Part shown: one piece after another, positions 45,557 to 55,854 of the stretch | How positions within the stretch are numbered: position 1 is the first letter of the stretch | Layout: each line of letters opens with the position of its first letter | Source: FEN-1297 sp963787005 | GTDB lineage: Bacteria; Bacteroidota; Ignavibacteria; Ignavibacteriales; Ignavibacteriaceae | NCBI GenBank assembly: GCA_963787005.1 | Contig: CAWBBX010000105.1 | Coordinates: forward strand, 46,483-110,482 | Reading direction: 5' to 3' | DNA length: 64,000 bases | Position numbers and translations under genes: made by a program | Notes under the pieces: model-generated | Database searches by the model: none | What the model saw: the letters and a program-made list of their open reading frames with translations, nothing else | What the model was told of the DNA's origin: nothing

Positions 45557-46633
45557 TTATTTTGTACCGCCTGGTTCATAATTATCAGGCAGCAGATTCG
45601 AAATCCTATCTCTTGTCCAATCCCCCGCCGTCTCTACGGCAATCGGATTTACAACGTTCCCCCACCTGTCAATTAAAGCATAATTTTTTACAGGGCACAT
45701 TATACTGAAAGATTTCAGATATTCCCTGTATTTAATTTTATAACATTTATCGATATAAAATCTTTTCAAAGAAGATGAAACTTCGGATATAACAATCAAT
45801 TTATCGGGCGAAACATATTTCCCGTAACCGTCAACGAGCGCCTGAAATTCACCGGAGAATAAAGAAAAGCCCTCCTCTTCTACCTTACTATTATAAACGG
45901 CGGATATAAAGTTTCTGAATGAACCCGAATAACTATCTAGCCTGTTTTCCGCCCATCTTACCGAATCAGCTTTTGACTTCGGCTTCATTGTATGAAAACG
46001 CGGATATACAATATATTGAATCCTGTTGCGTCCGGTATTAAAATCAAATTTATTCAGGATGATGTCGAGCCTGTATCCCATTGCGTCGTTCTCGATCCTT
46101 AAAACACTGTCGGAAGAAGCCGTCAATTCGCCGGAATCCGGGCCGCTTTTGAAGTTGATAACCTCCGGATTTAATATTTTACATTCTTCCGAAAAATCAC
46201 CGTCTCCTATAAATTCCCTTTTAAAAACTTTCAGCTGATCATGCCATTCTTCCGGATTTGAGGCGGTAACATTAATTTCCTTGGTCTGTAGAATTTTCGG
46301 TTCCAATTCTATATTTAATTCTACCGAACTCGATTGATAAACATTCACGGATTTTGATTTTAGTTTATACCCGATGTGCGACACTATCAAAATGAACGAG
46401 CCGTCGGGTACATCGTCGATCTCAAATTTACCGTTTAAATCCGTGGCAGCCCCCATTGTAGTGCTGTTCAGAAAGACATTTACGTATGGGATAGGCTCCC
46501 TTGAACTTTTATCGGTAACTCTCCCGAATAACTTAGTTTTTCCCCCGGTCCGGGCGTGCAAAACGAAACCGTAAAGAAAGATTACAATTATAACAGAACA
46601 AAAATAAAAATACTTCCTAGAGTTCTCGGACAT
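45557..46633 (-). CDS. Secreted protein with carboxypeptidase-regulatory-like domain
   Basis: The 358-residue protein has a signal/membrane segment (about 8-25) and a CarboxypepD_reg-like beta-sandwich (about 34-115; LFGRVTDKSSREPIPYVNVF, TDLNGKFEIDDVPDGSF), the plug-preceding domain found in many Bacteroidota surface proteins. No TonB-dependent barrel follows; instead there are about 240 residues of unrecognised, charged sequence with EINVTASNPEEWHDQLKVF. It could be a truncated TonB-type relative or a lone surface protein. Confidence 0.75.
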   Translation of the reverse strand: MSENSRKYFYFCSVIIVIFLYGFVLHARTGGKTKLFGRVTDKSSREPIPYVNVFLNSTTMGAATDLNGKFEIDDVPDGSFILIVSHIGYKLKSKSVNVYQSSSVELNIELEPKILQTKEINVTASNPEEWHDQLKVFKREFIGDGDFSEECKILNPEVINFKSGPDSGELTASSDSVLRIENDAMGYRLDIILNKFDFNTGRNRIQYIVYPRFHTMKPKSKADSVRWAENRLDSYSGSFRNFISAVYNSKVEEEGFSLFSGEFQALVDGYGKYVSPDKLIVISEVSSSLKRFYIDKCYKIKYREYLKSFSIMCPVKNYALIDRWGNVVNPIAVETAGDWTRDRISNLLPDNYEPGGTK

Positions 46634-46981
46634 TTCCGGCTTCCCCCACCCCTATTATAATAAAGTGCTTTTAATTTCCGGGTCAAATTTCAAATGATGA
46701 TAAATCCCTTCGCATATCCCGTTCTTCGGGTAAATTTTTCCCTATGTATAAAAACAAATTTGCTTGATTAAATAGTTGATCGGTAAAACGGGGCGGTTCG
46801 CATGAAATTTTATTGACTAATTTTAAAGCAGAATAAGATAAGAATGAATTTCGACGGTCCATCAGGCTTCATTCATATTGTTGGTATGATTTGATTTTAG
46901 AAATTAAATTAAGTAATTATTACCAGCACTGCAAAAATAATTTAATCAAAAGATATTTTAATAAAATATGAATTAAGCAGG
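46634..46981. other. Intergenic region, nothing recognised
   Basis: About 350 AT-rich bases between two minus-strand genes. No RNA, repeat or remnant is visible. Confidence 0.5.
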
Positions 46982-47773
46982 CTAAATAAGTGCACACGCT
47001 TCGGCGGATAAATAAATAAGCTTTTCTCTAACCGACCAGTTGTTTGGCCAGTCGCGATCTTCCCATACATCCGCGTCCAGGTTATCGCCGCCGTATAAAA
47101 TTTGTCCTAGTTTAACCTTCCTGAATTTAGCTACCGCAAATAAAGCAGCGGCTTCCATCTCCACCGCAAGGCAGCCTTCAGATCTTCGGCGCTTAACCTT
47201 GCCTCTAGTTTCCCTGTAAATTCCGTCTGTTGTCCATGTTTTAGTAATGATATATTCAATCTTATGTTTAAGCAGTATCTTCTTTATTGCATCAACTGCC
47301 GGGGATGAAGCGGTTACTTCTCTTGAAGGCGGCAGGTAGTGATATGACGTGCCTTCATCCCTCACCGCGGAGAAAGGCACTATAAGGTTTCCCTGCGCTA
47401 TATTCTTATCGAGCACTCCGGCTCCTCCGCACACTATAAACTTACTGCATCCCATAGCGATGAGCTCTTCGAGCAGCGCCGCCGCCAGGGGAGCCCCAAC
47501 TCCCGGATGAAAAAGCGTAAACGATTTATTCTTGTGTTTAAATCTGTAAACAGGGTGTTCTCCTATCTCCGATGATAGCGAGGCGATCTTAACCGCCTTT
47601 TCCGATTTAACCAGATTGTCTATTACATCCTGGAAAAATGTTAAAACGCATCTAGACGGTATTTTCGAATAACGCTTAAAGAAGAGATGTGGCTCTATGA
47701 GCGATTTTCTGTTTTTATCAAATTGCAGCAGCGGAATGTTTTCCGCTTTAAATTTTTTATTATTCTCCTTCAT
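46982..47773 (-). CDS. Nucleoside phosphorylase (PNP/UDP family 1)
   Basis: The 263-residue enzyme has the PNP_UDP_1 features: an N-terminal phosphate-contacting region, GVGAPLAAALLEELIAMG, GGAGVLDKNIAQGNLIVP, and CLAVEMEAAALFAVAKF with the base- and ribose-binding Glu-Met-Glu. It should cleave nucleosides with phosphate, most like uridine phosphorylase, though a purine substrate cannot be ruled out. The start overlaps the esterase stop by 14 bases, so they form an operon. Confidence 0.87.
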   Translation of the reverse strand: MKENNKKFKAENIPLLQFDKNRKSLIEPHLFFKRYSKIPSRCVLTFFQDVIDNLVKSEKAVKIASLSSEIGEHPVYRFKHKNKSFTLFHPGVGAPLAAALLEELIAMGCSKFIVCGGAGVLDKNIAQGNLIVPFSAVRDEGTSYHYLPPSREVTASSPAVDAIKKILLKHKIEYIITKTWTTDGIYRETRGKVKRRRSEGCLAVEMEAAALFAVAKFRKVKLGQILYGGDNLDADVWEDRDWPNNWSVREKLIYLSAEACALI

Positions 47774-48986
47774 GTATCTTTTTATTCAATTTTTCAAGGT
47801 GATCTTTATATAAATTAAGATTCGGATCGTTGGTTTCCGCACCTTTCTTTACGGCAGTTTCACAATTCTGCCTGGCAAGTACAAGTTGTCCGTCTGCTTC
47901 AAGTCCGTCGCCAAGGCTATCGTAAACGTTCGCCGAGCCGGGAAATTTTTCAACATTGTATTTAAAAACATCTATTGCTTCTTTCACTTTCTTTTGATTT
48001 AAAAGCTGGTATCCTAGAATATTGATGTCGCGTTCGGGAACATCCAGCTTAACGTTTAACTCCTCCGACAATTTCCTAAAACGCTCCTGCATCCCTTTCA
48101 ACCCGAGGGATGTAAGGTCGGCGGGAAGTCTCCAATCCGAAAAGATAAATCTAAGTCCGTAAAAAATACTTTCGTGCGGCGTAAGCCCGTGATCATCATT
48201 CGGAAGATTTTTATAATCCCATTTAAAATTCTCCGGGGCATTTTTCTTCAAAAAATCAACCAGTTGTTCCAACGGAGCGTGCATCCGCTGCGGTTCTTCC
48301 GCGCCTACGGTAAAGTATATACTCTTTTTAACGGAAGGGTTTTCCTCAAGATATTTTTCCGTGCTTTTCACGTAAGATCCGTTATCCCACCACAGACTGG
48401 GGCTGATACTGATATATGAATTGAATAAGTCAGCTCTCTTCACCAGAGCATTCACTACGAACAATCCTCCGAAAGAATGTCCTGCAAGAATATTATACGG
48501 TATTGTGCGGTATGTTTTATTTATCAGCGGCATCAATTCATCGCCTATAAAGCTGAGAAACTTATCCGCTCCGCCGGCCGTGGGAAAATTGGCCGAAGAA
48601 TCGGACAACGGCGGTGTCAGATCATGAGTACGGTCCTTTGTATTTGGAATCGCTACTATAATCATCTGCGGCATTACGCCCAGCCTTGATAAAAACTCTA
48701 CTATACCTGACGTGTGAAGAAAGTGTTCCCGGCCGTCGAGCAGATACATAACGGAATATTTATTAAGAGAAGTTTCATATCCGGGCGGAAGATAAACAAG
48801 GTAAGGACGGTTCTCGTTTAAGATTTCTGAATGAATGGTATGAGTAGTACCGACGACAACTTTATCGTTCGTCACCCTAAGCTGTGAAAAAACGCTTAAA
48901 GTGCCGGCAAAGAAATACAAAACAATAATGAGAAAAAGTATACTCTTTCTGCTCATCTGTCCGCCTTTCGAATTATTACGTAACAA
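47760..48986 (-). CDS. Putative esterase (IroE/Fes-like alpha/beta hydrolase) with a C-terminal TPR-like tail
   Basis: The 408-residue protein has a signal peptide/membrane segment (about 15-34), then an esterase domain (about 40-280) of the siderophore-esterase-like family: RPYLVYLPPGYE, YSVMYLLDGREHFLHT, the nucleophile Ser171 in GHSFGG, and a His in NDDHG near residue 267. A TPR-like tail (about 320-400; AIDVFKYNVEKFPGSANVYDSLGD) follows. The substrate is unknown. It overlaps the nucleoside phosphorylase gene. Confidence 0.85.
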   Translation of the reverse strand: MLRNNSKGGQMSRKSILFLIIVLYFFAGTLSVFSQLRVTNDKVVVGTTHTIHSEILNENRPYLVYLPPGYETSLNKYSVMYLLDGREHFLHTSGIVEFLSRLGVMPQMIIVAIPNTKDRTHDLTPPLSDSSANFPTAGGADKFLSFIGDELMPLINKTYRTIPYNILAGHSFGGLFVVNALVKRADLFNSYISISPSLWWDNGSYVKSTEKYLEENPSVKKSIYFTVGAEEPQRMHAPLEQLVDFLKKNAPENFKWDYKNLPNDDHGLTPHESIFYGLRFIFSDWRLPADLTSLGLKGMQERFRKLSEELNVKLDVPERDINILGYQLLNQKKVKEAIDVFKYNVEKFPGSANVYDSLGDGLEADGQLVLARQNCETAVKKGAETNDPNLNLYKDHLEKLNKKIHEGE

Positions 48987-49018
48987 AGTTAATAAATGAG
49001 GCCGAATATTCCAGACAA

Positions 49019-49204
49019 TTATGATCCGGGTCCAGCCGTACGCTTAAGTGCATCAAGTTTCTCAGACCGGTAAGTTTTCATCTCCTCAGCTTCGGATGAA
49101 TTATTTAATATATTGTACTGAACGGTAATCCTGCTTTTATTCAAATCTATTTTGTAGAATTGAAACTCAACCCTGGTAATTCCGTCCCTATATATCATTC
49201 TCAT
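49019..49204 (-). CDS. Possible small protein (61 residues), weakly supported
   Basis: A 61-residue frame between the adaptor and esterase genes, starting with MRMIYRDG and containing VEFQFYKIDLNKSRITV. It has no membrane segment, Cys or known motif, and no ribosome binding site. The 170 bases before it hold an unused frame continuing past the adaptor stop. Listed because it is long for the space, but it may be non-coding. Confidence 0.3.
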   Translation of the reverse strand: MRMIYRDGITRVEFQFYKIDLNKSRITVQYNILNNSSEAEEMKTYRSEKLDALKRTAGPGS

Positions 49205-49375
49205 AGATTAGTTTTTTTTGGTTTTAGTAGTCTTAGTCCCTGTTTCTTTGTGCAGTTTTATTTCTGACTTTTTATTCGGAACTTTTCCCGATACAAAATA
49301 GGAAGTATCACTGATAGAGAGAGTAACAGAATTTAATAAATGGGCGGGGGAAAAAATACAAGCGGTGTTAAAAAA

Positions 49376-50636
49376 TTAGTACTGTAATATTGATGTGATT
49401 TTTACTCGCGATTGATGCGCTAAATTATAATTTCCGCCAATGATCAAAGTATCGCCGGCGCTCAGACCGCTCTTAATCTCATAATACCGCTCGTTGCTGT
49501 TTCCTAATGTAACGTATTTCCATTGAGCTATTCCTTTATCGACGGTAAACACCAATGTTCTGTTCTCTCTTGCAAGAAGAGCCGTGTGCGGAATTATGAT
49601 TCTATCGGAATAATTTTGGGTTCCTATCTTAACCGAAGCAAACATCCCGGGCTTTATTATGAAGCCCGGGATTATTCAGCAGCACTGTTATTAATGCCGT
49701 TCTTTTAGTAAGATCTACCGATGGATTGACTTCGATTACTTTCCCTTTGAACTTTTTGCCCGGCAGTGCAACAAACTCCGCTTCAACGGGCTCATCCGTA
49801 GTAATTTTAACGAGGTCGGATTCGGTTACCTCGCAACGAATTTTTATGGAAGATATGTCGATTACTTTTAGGCTGGACTCGCCAATGTTCAAATAGCTGC
49901 CTTTTGAGATATTACAGTCGGCAACCAATCCGGAAATTGGCGCTTCATACTTAGTATGGCTCATATTCAGTTCTGCTTTCTTGTAATTTGTAGCGGCGTT
50001 CGTCAGACCGCTCCTGCTGGCGACTACGTCTTCCCTGTTCAAGGTAGCGATGGTTTTCAAAGTCTCGTAGTCTCTCTCTATCCTGCTGTAATCCTCATAC
50101 GATATTTTATTTTTATTATACGATTCTTTAGCCCGTTCATAAATAACTTTTATACTGTCAAGTTGGAGCCTGTACTTAGAAAGACCTCCGCTGCCGACTT
50201 CGGAGTTTGCTTTTTGCAGTTCATATTCTATTTGAGATTTGATAAGTTCGCTTTTGGCCTGACTTACATCTAGTTTATACTGGGCGTTGTTCAGCTTAAA
50301 TAATAGGTCGCCCTTCTTTACCAGCTTACCGTTGAATGAATTCAATTCGGTAACAAGTCCGGATATCTTCGGTTCGATTTCGTATTCCCGTACCGGGTAT
50401 GCATACCCGCTTGTGTTTATCCATACTATCAAATTTCCCTTTCTAACGACAGCGGCTTTAACAGGGAATTCGATCTCATTATTTCCCGAAATTGATACAT
50501 CATGTGATCCGCTTTTGTTCTCATCATTTCCGCCTGTTGTTTTTAAAACCGACCCTGCAATAATAGCTATGAAAACAATCAGCACGATTCCCGTAACGAA
50601 GAATATTTTTCGCTTTTTCATAATCCTGCTTTTCAT
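49376..50636 (-). CDS. RND efflux periplasmic adaptor (HlyD/MFP family), interrupted by one frameshift
   Basis: Two frames join to one protein of about 415 residues. The first (50636 down to 49629) has a membrane anchor (about 10-27), a lipoyl/barrel-sandwich half (VVRKGNLIVWINTSG), a coiled-coil hairpin (about 120-215) and the second lipoyl half (YEAPISGLVADC). It breaks after NNPGL. The second (49645 to 49376) begins MFASVKIGTQNYSDRIIIPH and gives the last beta-barrel and membrane-proximal part. The slip lies inside a perfect 9-bp palindrome (49646-49654 / 49662-49670, CCCGGGCTT). One extra base restores NPGLIIKPGMFAS, so sequencing error at a hairpin and true mutation are both possible. 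It follows permease 1 by 17 bases. Confidence 0.85.
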
Positions 50637-50653
50637 ATTAAATATTTAATCTT

Positions 50654-53600
50654 TTATTTTCTTCCTTTCAGTTCTCTGCGCCCGGAAATTAATTCATAAA
50701 GCGCCGGCATTATGAGCAGTATCATAAAGGTAGATACGGTTATTCCGCCTATAATTCCGAGTGAGAACGTGTACCAGAACGAGTATATATCAGCGTTTAT
50801 AACGAAGGGAAGGAAGCCGGCGGTAGTTATTAAAGCCGTCATCAATATCGGGCGGAGTCTTTGTGAAGCGTATTCGGCAATCATTTTTGCCCTGTGATTG
50901 TTGTCGTTTAATCCGGAAACCGTATCCCCATGCGCTATCCTGTCTACAAGCAGAATACCGTTATTAACGGCTATACCGACGAGGAAAAGAATGGAAGCAT
51001 AACCGCCTCTTCCGAAATTCGCATCTGCTAAATAAATTATAACGAATAATCCGATTAAAGACATAGGCACGGATAATATAATTATAAAGGGTTTTTTATA
51101 GGATTCGTACAAGGATGCGGTAACCATGAAAACGATTAGTACAGAGAGCAGTCCCAGCAAAACAAGGGGAAAAGTTTGCTTTTCACCGAACATAAAGAAA
51201 AAATTCTGTCTTTTTATTTCATACCCCGGAGGAAGGTTAACTGATTTTATAACCTCGTTCGTAAAATCATTGCCGAACCTATAAGGACCTTTAAAGTCAA
51301 ACGTAACGTAACGCGAGTACTGCTGATTGTCTCTCTTTACAACAGGCATAACGGGTTCTAATTTTAAACTAACAAATTCCCCAACGCGCGATCTCTTCGA
51401 ATTAAGAACGATCTCTTTCTTCGGAAGTTCCGAGAAAGAGGCATTGTTGTAATCGCTGTATTTAACCACCGTCCTAACGGGATCATCTTTCACGGATACC
51501 AACATACTAGACAGATTCGCTGATACATTAGGCAAAAACCTCTGCTCGAATTCCGATATATTTGCTCCAAATTTATTCAGGCTCTGCCGGTTAATCACTG
51601 CCGTAACCTGGTAATCCTGCGACTCCCACGGCAGCCGGTCGATCTGGATGTTATCGACCCTGGGACTCTGTTTAAGCCTTTCGCTTAGTTCCCGGGAAAT
51701 GTTCCGAACAGAATTGTAATTGTATCCCAGCACTTCGATTTGGAAACTCGGCGACATTTCCCCGCCGGAATAATATCCCTGCCCGAATCCCGCAACACTA
51801 ACGGTAAAGCCGCCCGTCCTTGCCGCAATGCTTGTTAATCTATTCTTGATTATAAAAGGAACCGCGGTGTTGGATACGGAATCAGAAAAGCTGACCTTTA
51901 TGCTTGCGTACTGGGAATTAACTCTTGTTGTAATACTTTTTATTTTTTTATCGTCCGGTAAAATCATCTTCTCGACCTGCCTGGTGAATTTATTTATCTG
52001 CGCAGGCGGAGTGCCCTGGGGGGTGCGAATGGAAAATACCAGGTATGTCTCGTTCCCGTAATTCCACAATTCGCCTTTATAGACGTGCTGAAAAAATAGT
52101 TGCGAAGTGCCGCCCAGTCCGTAATCTATATACGGTTTTATTTCTAGATAGAAATCGCTTCCGAAGATTGTGTTATAAAATTCTGCTAAAGCATTGATAA
52201 CCGTTGAGCTTTTAGCAAGGCCGGAAGAAGTATCGATGTTCGAAGGAAGCAGCCATAACGGAATCCCGACCAGCCATAGAGCAATTACAAGAGTCGTCTT
52301 TTTGTACTTCACTGTCCACGTAACCATTGTAACGTAAATCTTTTTTGTAAATGAAGAAAAGCCTCCTGCACGGTGCGGGATTTTGTATTTTCTAATTTTA
52401 TAAAATACCAGCAGCGATACAGGAACAAACATAAAGGCAATCAACAAAGAAAATAAAACAACTACTGCGGCGGTTTCGGCAAACTGCAGGAAGTAAGGTT
52501 TTAAATCAGCAGGCAGAAAAAAAACGGGGATTAAAGCACCGACAGTCGTAAATGTTGCCGCAATGAGCGGAAGCTTTATCTCCGATAGAGAATCCCCGAT
52601 AACATTCACTAAATTCTTCCCGGTTTCCGCACCGGAAGTGCGCACTTCAAAATAACGCACAATATTTTCCACCACTACTACATTATTATCTATTACTATA
52701 CCCAGCGACAAGGCAAGCGCCGCCAAGGTTAGTACGTTCAGCCCGATGCCGCTCAGCGATAAGAATATAATTCCTCCGGCAAGAGAGAAGACCACTGACG
52801 ATACTATAATAAAAGAATGATATATCTTTCTAAAAAATAAAAGCACAACCAGGAAGATTACAATGATCGAAAGGATTGCCTTATCGGATAACTCTGTCAA
52901 TTCATTCCTCATATCCTCGCTTTTATCGAAGATTTTTGTTATAACAAGAGACGAAGGAAGCTGCCGGCCTATTTGTAAGATTTTATTTTCAACGGCAGAA
53001 GCCAGGTCGAGCATATTTGTTCCGGGTTCCCGGTCAATCTCAAGTGTTACCGAAGGTTTGCCGTTTATTCGGACATAGGTCAAAGGAGTTGCTAGAGAGT
53101 CGACAATTTGTGAGATGCTTCCGAGCTTCACGGTTAAATGATTACCGGTAAATATATTTAAATCTCTGAGTTTGGCAACTGAGCTGATCTTTCCGCCTGT
53201 CAGTATAAAATATTTTTTATTATTTACATTTATACTGCCGAGTGTTTTTTGATTTGTACTTTCGGAAATAGCCGTTGAAATATCCGTGAGATTAATTCCG
53301 AGACTTTGCATTTCTTCTCGATCTAATAGAATATATAACTGCCTCCCGGCCCCACCCAATATCTTCACAGCACCGACCCCGGCTACTCCCAGCAAAGCGG
53401 GCTTAACGTTTTCTTCAGCGTATTTTTGAATTTGTGACAGGCTCATTCCGCCGAAGAGATTATAGCTCATAAATCCCTGCAGTGAGCTGAAATCGTCAGG
53501 TACATATTTTTGAATAACCGGGAAGGAAGCGCCTTTAGGCAGGTCTTCTTTTATCGCGGAGAGCTTTTCCATTAATTCGAGCCTTGCAAAGTTTACATCG

Positions 53601-53887
53601 GCGTCCTTATCCAGATCCATATTTACTACTGACCTTCCTTCATAAGAATTGGACGAAACATTTTTAACCCCCCGAATAGAAGCTGCAGTTTCTTCTATGG
53701 TTAGAGTTATATTCCTAACAACCATCTCGCTGGACGCCTGTCCCCAGTTTGTTACCACGGAAAGACGGGGGAAATCGATCTGCGGAGTTAGTTCTACGGA
53801 AAGATGCATCAGTGCGAAAACGGCAAGTGCCGAGAGCATCATATGGAACATCAGTACTGTTACGGGCCGTTTTAAAAATGATTTCAT
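50654..53887 (-). CDS. RND family efflux permease 1
   Basis: The complete 1077-residue permease has the RND layout: a first membrane helix, a large porter domain (about 35-330), membrane helices 2-6 (about 340-490), helix 7 and a second porter domain (about 560-860), then helices 8-12 (to about 1065). The proton-relay region of helix 4 reads SLGIVIDNNVVVVENI, with the adjacent Asp and Asn. It should export hydrophobic compounds by proton antiport in complex with the adaptor encoded just after it and a TolC-type channel, which is not in the window. A transposase-like gene ends only three bases before its start, and it has no own clear ribosome binding site. Confidence 0.95.
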   Translation of the reverse strand: MKSFLKRPVTVLMFHMMLSALAVFALMHLSVELTPQIDFPRLSVVTNWGQASSEMVVRNITLTIEETAASIRGVKNVSSNSYEGRSVVNMDLDKDADVNFARLELMEKLSAIKEDLPKGASFPVIQKYVPDDFSSLQGFMSYNLFGGMSLSQIQKYAEENVKPALLGVAGVGAVKILGGAGRQLYILLDREEMQSLGINLTDISTAISESTNQKTLGSINVNNKKYFILTGGKISSVAKLRDLNIFTGNHLTVKLGSISQIVDSLATPLTYVRINGKPSVTLEIDREPGTNMLDLASAVENKILQIGRQLPSSLVITKIFDKSEDMRNELTELSDKAILSIIVIFLVVLLFFRKIYHSFIIVSSVVFSLAGGIIFLSLSGIGLNVLTLAALALSLGIVIDNNVVVVENIVRYFEVRTSGAETGKNLVNVIGDSLSEIKLPLIAATFTTVGALIPVFFLPADLKPYFLQFAETAAVVVLFSLLIAFMFVPVSLLVFYKIRKYKIPHRAGGFSSFTKKIYVTMVTWTVKYKKTTLVIALWLVGIPLWLLPSNIDTSSGLAKSSTVINALAEFYNTIFGSDFYLEIKPYIDYGLGGTSQLFFQHVYKGELWNYGNETYLVFSIRTPQGTPPAQINKFTRQVEKMILPDDKKIKSITTRVNSQYASIKVSFSDSVSNTAVPFIIKNRLTSIAARTGGFTVSVAGFGQGYYSGGEMSPSFQIEVLGYNYNSVRNISRELSERLKQSPRVDNIQIDRLPWESQDYQVTAVINRQSLNKFGANISEFEQRFLPNVSANLSSMLVSVKDDPVRTVVKYSDYNNASFSELPKKEIVLNSKRSRVGEFVSLKLEPVMPVVKRDNQQYSRYVTFDFKGPYRFGNDFTNEVIKSVNLPPGYEIKRQNFFFMFGEKQTFPLVLLGLLSVLIVFMVTASLYESYKKPFIIILSVPMSLIGLFVIIYLADANFGRGGYASILFLVGIAVNNGILLVDRIAHGDTVSGLNDNNHRAKMIAEYASQRLRPILMTALITTAGFLPFVINADIYSFWYTFSLGIIGGITVSTFMILLIMPALYELISGRRELKGRK

Positions 53888-53890
53888 TTT

Positions 53891-54358
53891 TTATTTTTCA
53901 AAAAATTCGAACAAGTATTTTTTATTGTATTCAATACCAAGCTTGTCCAGCAATTCAGTGTATTCTCCTTTAAAAGTCTTTCTCTTGTGATGTTTTTCTT
54001 GATTTTTAATGTAATTGAAAACTTGGTTCACTTGCGATTTGCTGTATGAGAACGCGCCGTAGCCGTCCTGCCAGTGAAATGTTCCGGGTAAAAGTTTCTT
54101 CTCGTTTATAAACGTTGATGAGCTTCTTTTAATATTGCCTACAAGATCCGGAATTTTATCGTTGGGATTGTACCCGATTAAAATATGTATATGATCCGAT
54201 GCGCCGTTTACGATATATGATTTATGATTTCTATTGGTAATTATTTTGCTTATATATTTAAAGACTTTCGGTCTTATCTCCTCATTTAATAATCTGTTCC
54301 TATATTTAACGGCAAATATTAAATGGATATATATCTGCGTAAATGTTCCCGGCTTCAA
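53891..54358 (-). CDS. REP-associated tyrosine transposase (RAYT / Y1 family)
   Basis: The 155-residue protein is an IS200-like single-strand transposase. It has the HUH metal motif His56-Ile-His58 in SDHIHILIGY and a catalytic Tyr116 in VFNYIKNQEKHH. Residues PGTFHWQDGYGAFSYSKSQ are typical of RAYTs. I place the start at TTG 54358, with GAGGAG six bases before it, giving MKPGTFTQIYIHLIF; a longer frame would run through the REP palindrome. It stands between the two RND permease genes, and a REP-type palindrome lies directly upstream with the large REP array beyond. RAYTs cut and may spread REP hairpins and are usually single-copy domesticated genes. Confidence 0.9.
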   Translation of the reverse strand: MKPGTFTQIYIHLIFAVKYRNRLLNEEIRPKVFKYISKIITNRNHKSYIVNGASDHIHILIGYNPNDKIPDLVGNIKRSSSTFINEKKLLPGTFHWQDGYGAFSYSKSQVNQVFNYIKNQEKHHKRKTFKGEYTELLDKLGIEYNKKYLFEFFEK

Positions 54359-54370
54359 ATTATTCTCCTC

Positions 54371-55810
54371 TATCGATCCTCTACGAGGATCCAATTTATT
54401 TAGGGTTCACATGATTGCTACCATAATTGACCGTCTACGACGGTCGGAAATATTTATAAATTAATTTGTGCGTTTTCGTAATCGATTGATCTACTACCAT
54501 AATAAACCGTCTAAAATGATCGTCAACATTAATTTGTATTCAAATCTTTATTCTGTTTTTATTCCTTTAATATTATCGACAACTCCTTATTCTATCTTCC
54601 TTGCCTCGTAGAGGCAACATTTTGGTAGCAATTATATAAAAGCCCTAACATCCCAATCCTCGTAGAGGATTGATATGTATTATTGGCAATTTATCGATCC
54701 TCTACGAGGATCAAATTTATTTAAGGCTCATTCTTTCTACCATAATTGACCGTCTACGACGGTTGGGAATATTTATAAATTAATTTGTGCGTTTTCGTAA
54801 TCGATTGATCTACTACCATAATAAACCGTCTAAAACGATCGTCAACATTAATTTGTATTCAAATCTTTATTCTGTTTTTATTCCTTTAATATTATCGACA
54901 ACTCCTTATTCTATCTTCCTTGCCTCGTAGAGGCAACATTTTGGTAGCAATTATATAAAAGCCCTAACATCCCAATCCTCGTAGAGGATTGATATGTATT
55001 ATTGGCAAATTATCGATCCTCTACGAGGATCCAATTTATTTAGGGTTCACATGATTGCTACCATAATTGACCGTCTACGACGGTCGGAAATATTTATAAA
55101 TTAATTTGTGCGTTTTCGTAATCGATTGATCTACTACCATAATAAACCGTCTAAAACGATCGTCAACATTAATTTGTATTCAAATCTTTATTCTGTTTTT
55201 ATTCCTTTAATATTATCGACAACTCCTTATTCTATCTTCCTTGCCTCGTAGAGGCAGCATTTTGGTAGCAATTATATAAAAGCCCTAACATCCCAATCCT
55301 CGTAGAGGATTGATATGTATTATTGGCAAATTATCGATCCTCTACGAGGATCAAATTTATTTAAGGCTCATTCTTTCTACCATAATTGACCGTCTACGAC
55401 GGTTGGGAATATTTATAAATTAATTATGTGTGTGTTCGTAATCGATCTTTTTACCATATTCAACCGTATACCGTGGTCGAAAAATTAAATTACAATTTTA
55501 ATCGATAAAAATTTATACAATCACGCAGCATGATCTTTCAAACATTAATCTTTTCCTCGCAGAGGATTGACCTGGAATATATATATTATTGATCATCTAC
55601 GAAGATCAAATCCATATCGGGATTTTCATTTCTACCATAATTGACCATCTACGATGGTCTGGATTTTTAAATGTTATTATATGCGGTTGAAAATAATCAT
55701 ATTCCCCGGCGTAAATTATAAACGCCGTATCCTTGCCTCGTAGAGGCAACATTTTGGTAGCAATTATACAAACCCTAAATAACCAAATCCTCGTAGAGGA
55801 TTGATATAAA
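54371..55810. repeat. Tandem array of REP-like palindromes (about 320-base units)
   Basis: Units start with TATCGATCCTCTACGAGGAT at 54371, 54692, 55011 and 55332, i.e. lengths 321, 319 and 321. They alternate between two forms (A: 54371 and 55011; B: 54692 and 55332), so the array is a recent doubling of an A-B pair of about 640 bases. The fourth unit diverges after about 55423, and an older, eroded unit runs to about 55810. Each unit carries five short palindromes, for example GATCCTCTACGAGGATC (54375-54391), GACCGTCTACGACGGTC (54429-54445), TTGCCTCGTAGAGGCAA (54601-54617) and AATCCTCGTAGAGGATT (54655-54671). No gene is visible within. Confidence 0.9.
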
Positions 55811-55854
55811 TAATTAATTCTATCTAAATCATCTCGTGTTGAAAACCAAACAAT

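Noticed and set aside
49205..49375. In-frame continuation of about 55 codons after the adaptor stop (with SVTLSISDTSYFVSG)
   Set aside because: It has no start codon of its own and no family match, so I treat it as non-coding.
53891..54394. Longer RAYT start at 54394 giving MDPRRGSIEENN
   Set aside because: That stretch is a translation of the REP palindrome; the TTG at 54358 has GAGGAG six bases upstream and gives the usual family N-terminus.
54359..55854. Tandem palindromic array considered as a CRISPR
   Set aside because: The spacing is not regular at the 25-40 base scale, the parts between palindromes are themselves repeated rather than unique, and no cas gene is near.
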